This document shows positions 1-7,574 of a stretch of 37,400 nucleotides of DNA, piece after piece. Within the stretch, counting starts at the first letter, position 1. Every line of letters starts with the position of its first letter. Below the pieces are notes generated by a model. It had not been told where the DNA came from. It made no database searches and was given only the letters and a program-made list of their open reading frames with translations. A program made the translations under genes and the position numbers. Origin of the DNA: Bacillus sp. (in: firmicutes) (GTDB lineage: Bacteria; Bacillota; Clostridia; Lachnospirales; Lachnospiraceae); NCBI GenBank assembly GCA_023666125.1, contig JAMPCN010000017.1:1-37400 (forward strand). Direction: 5' to 3'.

Positions 1-225
1 AAATCCAAGGATTCCGGATGTCAAAACAGTCATGGGATTGATGCCTACCGTAACCGAAATCTGCCTTTCTAATAAAAAACTATTTAAAAAATAAATTCCT
101 ATCGTACCCATAACTGCCCGCAGTACAAAATTGATAATCCACTCTATTTTCCGTCCGAATGCCCCAATCATAAGTACCAATGCACATACCAGCATAATTG
201 CCGCGCTGCCGCCAAACTTTTCCAT
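1..225 (-). CDS. bofA: Pro-sigma-K processing inhibitor BofA family protein, cut by the window edge
   Basis: The reading frame runs leftwards off the window, so the stop is not seen. About 75 residues are visible: a hydrophobic first segment (residues 8-22), a second hydrophobic segment (about 27-47), then the family's most conserved stretch, ending in GINPMTVLTSGILGF, which matches the INxVTxxxSGxLGxPG signature of BofA. BofA is an integral membrane protein that, with SpoIVFA, holds the SpoIVFB protease inactive in the forespore outer membrane. I chose ATG 225; an in-frame GTG at 246 has a slightly better upstream purine run (AGGAAAA) and is a real alternative, because the frame stays open to a stop at 271. 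A frame-shifted shadow covers the same bases. It lies head-to-head with the yaaL-like gene, although these two genes are co-directional neighbours in Bacillus. Confidence 0.8.
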   Translation of the reverse strand, partial: MEKFGGSAAIMLVCALVLMIGAFGRKIEWIINFVLRAVMGTIGIYFLNSFLLERQISVTVGINPMTVLTSGILGF

Positions 226-377
226 ATAAGACCATGCCTTTCCCACGTACAGCTTTTCCTTTTTTCTGTTTCATTCTATGCGCCGCTGCGGCCCAATATT
301 ACAAGAATATTTTTCCAATTTTTGTATATACTGTATAAAAGAGGAAATTCCGGAAAAGAAAGGAGCATGGTACAGGC

Positions 378-665
378 ATGAAAATTTTATTTCGCCAACG
401 CCCTTGTCAGCTTGATGCAGAAGATGAATTAGAACTTCAAAAACCAACTCTCCGTGAAGAATTACTTCAGGCAAGACATGCTTTAGAAAACGCATACGCC
501 GGTTTTGATAACGTGACCGACCCTGATTTGATAGACTGTTACATTTATGAGGTGAACGCCGTTATGAAGCGTTACAAATACTTATTGGAGCAGGCGGCTA
601 AAAGTAATTTACTGCCCGAAGACACATACAGTAAAACTTACGATACATTAACTGCCATCAATTAA
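378..665 (+). CDS. DUF2508 (YaaL-like) protein
   Basis: A 95-residue soluble, mostly helical protein. Residues about 24-75 contain the family hallmark: an alanine-rich helix, then FDNVTDPDLIDCYIYEVNA, then MKRYKYLLEQA. I recognise this as the DUF2508/YaaL family, small proteins of unknown function usually found between recR and bofA in Firmicutes. Finding it beside bofA supports the call. The ATG at 378 is preceded by AAAGGAG at 360-366, a rather long 11-12 base gap, and no better in-frame start exists because an ATG at 368 runs into a stop at once. A stem-loop terminator follows the stop codon directly. No biochemical role is known to me. Confidence 0.78.
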   Translation: MKILFRQRPCQLDAEDELELQKPTLREELLQARHALENAYAGFDNVTDPDLIDCYIYEVNAVMKRYKYLLEQAAKSNLLPEDTYSKTYDTLTAIN

Positions 666-667
666 AA

Positions 668-705
668 ATTCCGCATTAGAGGTTTTCTTATCTCTAATGC
701 GGAAT
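668..705. terminator. Bidirectional intrinsic terminator between yaaL-like gene and fliS
   Basis: A perfect 14-base inverted repeat (668-681 and 692-705) with a 10-base loop. It is followed by a T-rich tract on the plus strand (CAATTTTT) and by TTTTT on the minus strand (complement of AAAAA at 664-668). It starts 3 bases after the plus-strand stop and 7 bases beyond the fliS stop, so it can serve both converging genes. Confidence 0.88.
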
Positions 706-711
706 CAATTT

Positions 712-1188
712 TTATACACAAAATCCGCGGTTCACCGCCGGGTCGGTAATATTTTCCGTCAAAGTGTTCCTGCCGTATGTCAATCCGGCATACACGCTCT
801 GCGCATTGCCCATAACCGGAGCGGATTTATCCTGTGATTCGATTTGCTTATATGCACCGTGAAGCTGCCTGATAACAGATTCTACATGATGCAGGTTTTC
901 TGCCTCATAATGGATGCTTGCCTGCACAAGCTCACTGTTAATATACAAATAAAGCTGTAATAAATTCTGCGCCAGTTCGTATTCCAGATGAAGAGACATT
1001 GTCAATTCATTCATGCAGTCCCTGATTTTACGGATTGCCTGTTTATAAGCGGTATTATCCTCTTGTTTAAGCGCGGTTTCCGCTTCCTCCAGATAGAGCA
1101 GCACCATTTCATACAAAATCGTAATCAACTGGGTTTTATTGGCCTGTGTAATCCTTAATGTAAATTCCTGTTTTAATTCCTTGGTCAT
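712..1188 (-). CDS. fliS: Flagellar secretion chaperone FliS
   Basis: A 158-residue helical protein directly downstream (27-base gap) of the flagellin gene. The core (about residues 10-125) shows the FliS pattern of amphipathic helices: QANKTQLITILYEMVLLYLEEAE near the N-terminus, followed by the IRDCMNELTMSLHLEYELAQNLLQLYLYINSEL-like helices. FliS binds the C-terminal D0 helix of unpolymerised flagellin in the cytoplasm and hands it to the flagellar export gate. The tail (residues about 125-158, with a YAGLTYGRNTLTENI segment) is longer than in the roughly 130-residue Bacillus protein; similar extensions are common in clostridia. Ribosome binding site AAGGAAGG lies 8 bases before the ATG. 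It is the last gene of the flagellar operon, ended by the terminator at 668-705. Confidence 0.88.
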   Translation of the reverse strand: MTKELKQEFTLRITQANKTQLITILYEMVLLYLEEAETALKQEDNTAYKQAIRKIRDCMNELTMSLHLEYELAQNLLQLYLYINSELVQASIHYEAENLHHVESVIRQLHGAYKQIESQDKSAPVMGNAQSVYAGLTYGRNTLTENITDPAVNRGFCV

Positions 1189-1215
1189 ACACGAATCCTT
1201 CCTTTATGACAATCA

Positions 1216-2358
1216 CTACTGCAATAACTGTAATACCTGAGACGGTCTTTCATTCGCCTGCGCCAGCATAGAAACCGCCGCCTGCTGAACAACCTGCTGT
1301 GTCGTATAATTTGTCATTTCTTCCGCCATATCCACGTCCATGATACGGGAATAAGCCGCCGTCATGTTCTCGCTTGTAATGTCAAGGTTACTGATGGTAT
1401 GGTCCAAACGGTTCTGATATGCACCCAGACGGCTTCTTGCATCCGACACATACATAATCGCCGATTTAATCGCAACATTTGCATCATCACTCTGCTTCTC
1501 TGTTATTACTGACGTATGAGTAAGTCCGAGTCTCTGCAAAGAAATCGTAGGAATCCGGATTCCCAGAACCTGGCCCTCGTTAGCGCCTATCTGTGTATCC
1601 ATGGCGCCAATGCCGGTAACATCCACGGTTATATTCGTAAGGGTCATGGGGTTATTCATCCAGTCAGGCGTAATGTCCAATGTCAGTTTAAAACCGTGCG
1701 TATCCGTAATCGTAACAGAATTTTCCCCTACCTCGCTGACTCCACAGCCATTCGGGAATTGGACGCCTTCCGGCAGCGTTGTTCCCGGTACAAACTCTAC
1801 CTGATCCAAATCTATTTTTCCATTCTCCATATCTTCATAACCAATCGTCAGACGGTTGATAGTATACACTTTAGGTAATACATCATCGCTGTAATAGCCC
1901 ACTTTAACATCTAAATTATTCGTATATCCTTTTAAGTCAAAGCTGCCATCCAAAAGGGGCTGCCCGTTAAATTCCGTATCCCTGCCTATTCTCGCAATTT
2001 CATCCTTTAACTGAATGATTTCCTGATTCAAAATATCCCTGTCAGTGGATGTCAGCGTTCCGGTGCTTCCTTTTACGGAAAGTTCGTTCATTCTCTGTAA
2101 AATATCATGTACTTCCGTCAGCGCGCCGTCTGCCGTCTGAATAACGGAGATACCGGTATTGGCATTTCTTGTCGCTACGGCTACGCCCGCAATCTGTGCA
2201 TCCATCCTGCGTCCGATTGCATAACCGGACGGGTTGTCTTTTGCACGGTTTACTTTCAAGCCGGATGATAATTTCCGCAATGATGAAGATACTTTGTTAT
2301 CCGTCACATTCAACGCATTATTTGCACGCATTGCCGATGCATTATAGTTAATTCTCAT
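1216..2358 (-). CDS. fliC: Flagellin
   Basis: A 380-residue flagellin, the filament subunit exported by the flagellar type III apparatus. The N-terminal D0/D1 region (1-140) has the canonical start MRINYNASAMRANN, followed by LRKLSSGLKVNRAKDNPSGYAI. The C-terminal D1/D0 region (about 285-380) has the YQNRLDHTISNLDITSENMTAAYSRI pattern and ends LAQANERPSQVLQLLQ. The central variable domain (about 142-285) is short, giving a mid-sized flagellin. The LQRMNELSVK segment near residue 87 corresponds to the TLR5-recognition helix of other flagellins. The gene has AGGAGG just before the ATG and follows the upstream 1024-residue gene by 33 bases, so it is probably co-transcribed. I found no clear sigma-28 promoter in that short gap. 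Confidence 0.96.
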   Translation of the reverse strand: MRINYNASAMRANNALNVTDNKVSSSLRKLSSGLKVNRAKDNPSGYAIGRRMDAQIAGVAVATRNANTGISVIQTADGALTEVHDILQRMNELSVKGSTGTLTSTDRDILNQEIIQLKDEIARIGRDTEFNGQPLLDGSFDLKGYTNNLDVKVGYYSDDVLPKVYTINRLTIGYEDMENGKIDLDQVEFVPGTTLPEGVQFPNGCGVSEVGENSVTITDTHGFKLTLDITPDWMNNPMTLTNITVDVTGIGAMDTQIGANEGQVLGIRIPTISLQRLGLTHTSVITEKQSDDANVAIKSAIMYVSDARSRLGAYQNRLDHTISNLDITSENMTAAYSRIMDVDMAEEMTNYTTQQVVQQAAVSMLAQANERPSQVLQLLQ

Positions 2359-2391
2359 TTTGTATTCCTCCTGATTTATGTTTGTAATCTA

Positions 2392-5300
2392 TTATGCCGT
2401 AATCGTGGTAATAAAGGCTTTCGCTATTTGATACAGGTCTGCGGTCTGAACCGATGAATCATCCTGCGTTTCTTCCGTTATAAAATGATTCAAATCCAGT
2501 TCCTGACTGTGGATAACGCTGATGTTCCCAAGTTCCATTCTGCCTTGCAGTAAAGAATCCACCTGCTTTTCCAGTCCTGCTTTCAAACCCTCTTCCCTGC
2601 CTTGTAACGCTTCCGTTCCCGCAGATGTTGAGCAGGCAATATAACCGGATATTTTCCGATTTCTGATACTGAATTCTGCTGCGACCTGACCGTAACTTTC
2701 CGTATCAAGCGTTGCCTTTACCTTGCCTCCATCTTCTTTTCCATGAAGCACTTTCAAATAAATCGCCGTTGTCTCGCCATTAATTTCAACAGGTATCTGA
2801 TAATTTTCCTCCTGTGCCAAACCGCCTGCCAGCGCAAGCTGTTTCTGACAACTCTGGATAGCCTTTAAATCAATATAATGAATGCCCTCGTCATATTGTG
2901 CCTCATCCAGAATATCCTGATACGTCTGCTGTAATTCTTCATAAGCTTTTTGTGCGGAATCTTTATCCGTCATTGCTTCCTGTAAATGGGAAACTGCATC
3001 CCTTACCTTATTTTTATCGGCAGGTTTTGTTAATTCATCCAGCTTCTTATACAAATAATCTCTCTTATTCATGAACATATCTGCTGCCGAAAGATTGTTG
3101 GCCGTTACAGGCTGCTTATGATTCAGCAATTCTTTTACTACGGAATCTTCCACCTCATTCAACTGCTGATACTCCTGCATCTGCTCTTTCTGATATTCCG
3201 CCTGCGTAGCCGCATCCTGCCTTGCCATCTTATCCGCCGCCGCTTTGGCAATATCCTGATATGTTCTGTTAAATCCGGCATTTATCTGTGCGGCAATGGA
3301 CATTTCTTTCACTACTGCGTCAATTCCTGCAAAAGAATCATCCACCGTATAATCCATGCCGTGTTTTTTATTACTGGATACCGCGCTGAGAAGATTTTTG
3401 AAAGAAAATTCCGCTCCAGTGCTTACTAACATCCCGACCGCCGCATCATCGCCTTTTTCAATCTGTCTGAACATACGGTAAATACCGATATATGCGGTTC
3501 TCTCCTGTTCGTCAATCGCTTTATTTTTATCCAGTTTATACAGGAAACGGCTGTACTTTTCAGCCTCCTGCTCTTTCCCATAATCGGTGGAATCCAGATA
3601 ATCGTTTAATTCCGGTATCGTCATATCCAGAGGATTTTTACCGTCACGGATTGTCTGTAAAACAGCCGCCGGCGTCATCTTGTCAATCACACTGCGCAGT
3701 TCCATATCGGATGCTGTAACTGCCTCGATATTTTCCCGTGACAGTTCCATGTGGTTATAGCCTAAAATCCTTACGGCGCGTCTGTTTTCTTCACTTGCCT
3801 CCAAATCCATATCGTCCAGAATATCATCAACGTTCCTGAATGCCTTACGGATGGAATCGCCTAACTCTGCGCTTGGCCTCGTCATTTGGCTTTCGTATCG
3901 CTCTCTTGCCTCGTCATATTTATTTCTTAACGCGCTGCCTTCGATATGCACCTGATTCAAAGTAAAGTCTTCATCGGTTACTTTGAATCTTCCTGCAACG
4001 TCTATCGGCATATAAGGAATTTCAGCTACTTTTCTGCAAGTTTCCGTATAGAGAGCAGATTTTTCCGCCGCTTTTTCCACATCTGATTCCTTAAACAAAA
4101 ACTGTTTCTGCTGCTCCTCTAACTGCCTTAAAGCGTCTACCAGTTTTTCCAGCTTCGTTGTGTCAATGGAAATACCGCTTTTCATCAGCTTCATATTGGC
4201 TTCTATTGTCATTGCCAGACGGATTTCTTCTAACTGACGTCTTGCGCTGACGGCTTCCGGATTCTCTATCAACTTAGCATCCGTTATTACCTCGTCGGCC
4301 CTTTGTGCTGTGTGCGGTATATGCGGTGCGTTTTTATTGGTCTTTGCCGCTTCCTGTGCCAACTGTTTCTGCGCCGCTTCCAGATTTACCAACGTCAGTT
4401 CCTTGTCTTCCGCTACGGTTTTATCGACTGCCTCATCCGTAATCTGTGCAAAACGTTCTACATATTCCGCCGCTTTTTCCAGACCGCTTCTTTCATCTGC
4501 AAGATTTGCTTTCCCGGCATCCTGCGTGTCCGCAATCGCCGACGCAATCGCTTCCAAAGTTTTCCTACTGTCTTGCGGCAATGTTAAAGACTCTAGCTGA
4601 TAAACATTTTTTACGGCGTCCGGTGTCAAAGGAATGCCTTTTTCAATCAGCCATTTGGCATCCTCCATCGTCTCTTCATTGACTTCCAGTCCGGCCTCCT
4701 GCAAAACCGCCTGCATCTGCGGCTCTAACTGCTTCCAGTTAAAATCCTCCGCCTTTTTCGCATAATATCCGGCTCCTGCCGCTCCCTGCTGCGAGAAACA
4801 CTCATAATAGCCTTTGCCCTGTTTACTGCCGTCAGCAATGGAACTGTGCTGTGCCAGGTACAGGTTATCTATTGTCGGTTCCATCCGGTTTTCCACCATA
4901 TATTTGACGGCGCCCTCTGTCATTGGTTCAAGCTCGGATGCTTTCTGGTATGCACTGACAGCATCCCGCACATTCTCTTCCGTCACTGGAATATCATGCT
5001 GCGCAAACTGCTGGCACAACTCTCTCGCAAAAGCTTCGCTGCCTGTAATCTCCGCTAACGTCTCGGCGTCCATCCGGTCGGTATAACCGGCTACCCGCAC
5101 GCCGCTTTTCATCAGCTCCGCCTTTATTTTATCGACAATCGTAACAACCTCTTCTACTTCCATATCTCCGACCTGATAGCCATCTTTCGCCATCCGGGCA
5201 AAATCTTCTGCGGACATAGAATTAGACATTACTGTCATATAGTCTCTCTGCGTGGCAACATCAATTTGCCCCGCTTCCTGCATAACGTCTTCTGCGGTCT

Positions 5301-5466
5301 TTCCTTGACCTTTGTAAGCCTTGTTATCCATAACTGTGCCAGAAATGTCTACTGCAAATCCGCCCGCCTGATGATTCTTCTCCGTACGGGTTTCCCGATA
5401 TGTAATTTGTGTTGTCACCTTGTCTACATTTTGATTTGTGTTGGCATTATCAAACGTAATCTTCAT
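2392..5466 (-). CDS. Large flagellin-operon protein with FliK-like C-terminus (possibly DUF6240)
   Basis: A 1024-residue, charged, predominantly helical cytosolic-type protein with no signal peptide or membrane segment. From memory it resembles the Lachnospiraceae family DUF6240, but I cannot confirm that. Two structural points can be read from it. First, a loosely repeated module of about 60-90 residues recurs through the body, each with a motif like IPVTEENV, IPLTPDAV or MELSRENI followed by helices. Second, about residues 895-1000 (PVEINGETTAIYLKVL... GQVAAEFSIRNRKI... VDSLLQGRMELGNISVI) follow the beta-strand and helix pattern of the FliK C-terminal domain, which binds FlhB and switches export specificity. 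The extended frame begins with GTG at 5472; I prefer ATG 5466, with GAGGTG five bases upstream. Being first in the flagellin operon fits a flagellar assembly role, which is inferred. Confidence 0.6.
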   Translation of the reverse strand: MKITFDNANTNQNVDKVTTQITYRETRTEKNHQAGGFAVDISGTVMDNKAYKGQGKTAEDVMQEAGQIDVATQRDYMTVMSNSMSAEDFARMAKDGYQVGDMEVEEVVTIVDKIKAELMKSGVRVAGYTDRMDAETLAEITGSEAFARELCQQFAQHDIPVTEENVRDAVSAYQKASELEPMTEGAVKYMVENRMEPTIDNLYLAQHSSIADGSKQGKGYYECFSQQGAAGAGYYAKKAEDFNWKQLEPQMQAVLQEAGLEVNEETMEDAKWLIEKGIPLTPDAVKNVYQLESLTLPQDSRKTLEAIASAIADTQDAGKANLADERSGLEKAAEYVERFAQITDEAVDKTVAEDKELTLVNLEAAQKQLAQEAAKTNKNAPHIPHTAQRADEVITDAKLIENPEAVSARRQLEEIRLAMTIEANMKLMKSGISIDTTKLEKLVDALRQLEEQQKQFLFKESDVEKAAEKSALYTETCRKVAEIPYMPIDVAGRFKVTDEDFTLNQVHIEGSALRNKYDEARERYESQMTRPSAELGDSIRKAFRNVDDILDDMDLEASEENRRAVRILGYNHMELSRENIEAVTASDMELRSVIDKMTPAAVLQTIRDGKNPLDMTIPELNDYLDSTDYGKEQEAEKYSRFLYKLDKNKAIDEQERTAYIGIYRMFRQIEKGDDAAVGMLVSTGAEFSFKNLLSAVSSNKKHGMDYTVDDSFAGIDAVVKEMSIAAQINAGFNRTYQDIAKAAADKMARQDAATQAEYQKEQMQEYQQLNEVEDSVVKELLNHKQPVTANNLSAADMFMNKRDYLYKKLDELTKPADKNKVRDAVSHLQEAMTDKDSAQKAYEELQQTYQDILDEAQYDEGIHYIDLKAIQSCQKQLALAGGLAQEENYQIPVEINGETTAIYLKVLHGKEDGGKVKATLDTESYGQVAAEFSIRNRKISGYIACSTSAGTEALQGREEGLKAGLEKQVDSLLQGRMELGNISVIHSQELDLNHFITEETQDDSSVQTADLYQIAKAFITTITA

Positions 5467-5531
5467 ATACACACCTCATGTAGTCAGGTTTCTCATTCTT
5501 CCACTCTTTGAAAGAATTTCCTATAATATAA

Positions 5532-5561
5532 AAAGGATGAATGTTTTTGCATTCACCCTTT
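5532..5561 (-). terminator. Intrinsic terminator after glgB
   Basis: A 12-bp stem (5532-5543 with 5550-5561, one G-U pair) with a 6-base loop, followed in the leftward direction by TTTTTATATT. It lies 51 bases after the glgB stop and separates it from the flagellar operon. The region 5467-5531 must also hold that operon's promoter, but I see no convincing sigma-A or sigma-28 match there. Confidence 0.82.
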
Positions 5562-5611
5562 ATTTCGGCATGGTTTATGATTTTCTTAACCCCTGTTTCC
5601 CATCCTGCGGC

Positions 5612-7546
5612 TTAAAATACGAATATCGCAGCGGTAAGCGGCGGCAAATCAAAGGTAATGGCATACTCTTTGAAGTCGCAGACTTCTTTCTGTGCCGTCA
5701 GCTCTGCGGGTATCGCATTGCCGAAACCGCCGAAACGTTTTTCGTCGCTGTTTAACAACAGTTTATATTTTCCTCTTTTCGGAACGCCTACTTTGAAGTT
5801 TTCCCTTTTTATCGGCGTCAGATTGAGAATAAAGAGGATATTATTTTTTCTTGTTTCATCTTTCCTGTAAAAACTGTAAATACTGCGGTCGGCGTCGTCA
5901 GCGTTAATCCATTCAAAGCCGCTCCAGTCGTTATCAATGGAGTACATTGCCGGATATTTCCGGTAGACTTTCAGCAGTTCTTTCATATACTCGTGCATAC
6001 CGCGGTTCTGTTCTTCTCCGAGTAAGAACCAGTCTAATTCCCTTGCCTCGCTCCATTCTCTCTCCTGCCCGAAGTCCTGTCCCATAAAGAGCAATTTCTT
6101 ACCGGCATGACCGAACATATAGCTGTAGCCGACACGCAGGTTTGCGTATTTATCCACCGGATAGCCCGGCATTTTATTTACCATGGAGCATTTCAAATGT
6201 ACAACCTCGTCATGAGAAAGCGGCAGGATATAATTTTCGCTGCTGTTATAACTCATGGCAAACGTCATGGCATAGTGGTTGTTTTTCCTAAAATACGGGT
6301 CAAGCTTCATATAATCGCAAAAATCGTGCATCCATCCCATATTCCATTTAAAGCTGAATCCCAAACCGTCGCTGCCCTCTTCCACTTTACCCGTCACATG
6401 CGGCCATGCGGTCGATTCCTCCGCGATTGTCAAAAATCCGGGGAACGTGCCGAGAACGACCGAGTTCATATGGCGGAAAAATTCGATTGCCTCCAGATTC
6501 TTATTGCCGCCGTATTCGTTCGGCAGCCACTGCCCGTCTCTTTTACCATAATCCAGGTAAAGCATGGACGCTACAGCGTCAACTCTGATTCCATCCACAT
6601 GGTACTCTCTTCCCCAGAAAAGCACATTGGCAATCAGGAAATTCTTTACTTCTGTTTTACCGTAGTTAAAAATTTTCGTACCCCAATCAGGATGCTCTCC
6701 GCGCCTCGGGTCGGGATGCTCGAAAATACATTCACCGTCAAATCTGCCAAGCCCGTGTGCATCAGTTGCAAAATGCGCGGGAACCCAGTCCAGAATCACG
6801 CCGATTTTATTACGGTGCAGTTCATTGACAAGGTACATAAAGTCCTCGGGCGTGCCGTGCCTTGAAGTAGGCGCATAGTATCCGGTCACCTGATAGCCCC
6901 AGGAACCGTCGAAAGGATATTCCGCAATACCCATCAGCTCTATATGCGTATAGCGCATTTCTTTTAAATATTCTACGATTCTGTCCGCAAATTCACGGTA
7001 ATTGTAGAAGCCATCCTCCGTTCCGTCAGGATGTTTCATCCAGGAACCGATATGGCACTCATAAATCGCAACCGGCTCTTTGTTATAGTCCTTGCCGTTT
7101 CGCGCTTTCATCCACGCATCATCGGTCCATTTAAACTTGGAAATATCAAACGTTTTGGAAGCGTTACCCGGTCTCATTTCCGTATAGTTGGCAAACGGAT
7201 CCGCCTTATAAAGTTTTTCGCCGGATGGCGTCCGGATTAGGAACTTGTACAGCTCATTTTCACCGACGCCCGGCACAAATATCTGGTGAATCCCGCCAGG
7301 GCCGAGTTTTTCCATCTGATGGCTTTCCTCGTTCCAGCCGTTAAAAGTGCCTATTACATGAACGCTCGCCGCATTCGGCGCCCAAACTGCGAAATACATT
7401 CCTTTTTCTCCGTTTTCCACAGACGGATGCGCGCCCAGTTTCTTATAAATGTCATAGTGTGTTCCCTGCGCGAATAAATACTGGTCTGCCTCCGAAATAA
7501 ATACCGTATTTTCCGCCTCTTTTTGCTTTCCCTTTTTTACTGCCAT
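5612..7546 (-). CDS. glgB: 1,4-alpha-glucan branching enzyme (GH13)
   Basis: A 644-residue glycogen branching enzyme. It cuts an alpha-1,4-glucan and re-attaches the chain by an alpha-1,6 bond during glycogen synthesis. Residues about 28-130 form the CBM48-type N-terminal beta domain (YFAVWAPNAASVHVIGTFNGW). The catalytic barrel follows: ILDWVPAHF near 251, the nucleophile Asp323 in GIRVDAV, the acid/base Glu376 in TIAEEST, and the transition-state Asp446 in LSHDEVVH. The C-terminal beta domain (about 535-644) ends LPPLTAAIFVF. The length matches Bacillus-type enzymes that lack the extra N1 domain of E. coli GlgB. The ATG is preceded by GGGGGAT. It follows the TPR gene by only 28 bases, so the two are probably co-transcribed. 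No other glycogen gene is in the window. Confidence 0.97.
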   Translation of the reverse strand: MAVKKGKQKEAENTVFISEADQYLFAQGTHYDIYKKLGAHPSVENGEKGMYFAVWAPNAASVHVIGTFNGWNEESHQMEKLGPGGIHQIFVPGVGENELYKFLIRTPSGEKLYKADPFANYTEMRPGNASKTFDISKFKWTDDAWMKARNGKDYNKEPVAIYECHIGSWMKHPDGTEDGFYNYREFADRIVEYLKEMRYTHIELMGIAEYPFDGSWGYQVTGYYAPTSRHGTPEDFMYLVNELHRNKIGVILDWVPAHFATDAHGLGRFDGECIFEHPDPRRGEHPDWGTKIFNYGKTEVKNFLIANVLFWGREYHVDGIRVDAVASMLYLDYGKRDGQWLPNEYGGNKNLEAIEFFRHMNSVVLGTFPGFLTIAEESTAWPHVTGKVEEGSDGLGFSFKWNMGWMHDFCDYMKLDPYFRKNNHYAMTFAMSYNSSENYILPLSHDEVVHLKCSMVNKMPGYPVDKYANLRVGYSYMFGHAGKKLLFMGQDFGQEREWSEARELDWFLLGEEQNRGMHEYMKELLKVYRKYPAMYSIDNDWSGFEWINADDADRSIYSFYRKDETRKNNILFILNLTPIKRENFKVGVPKRGKYKLLLNSDEKRFGGFGNAIPAELTAQKEVCDFKEYAITFDLPPLTAAIFVF

Positions 7547-7574
7547 CGTTATCCCCCTATCTTCATTTTACATT

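Noticed and set aside
80-274. 64-codon minus-strand ORF
   Set aside because: It is a shifted frame over the bofA fragment; the neighbouring frame gives a recognisable BofA sequence while this one matches nothing.
6107-6865. 252-codon plus-strand ORF
   Set aside because: It lies wholly antisense to the catalytic core of glgB, has no ribosome binding site and looks like a codon-usage shadow.
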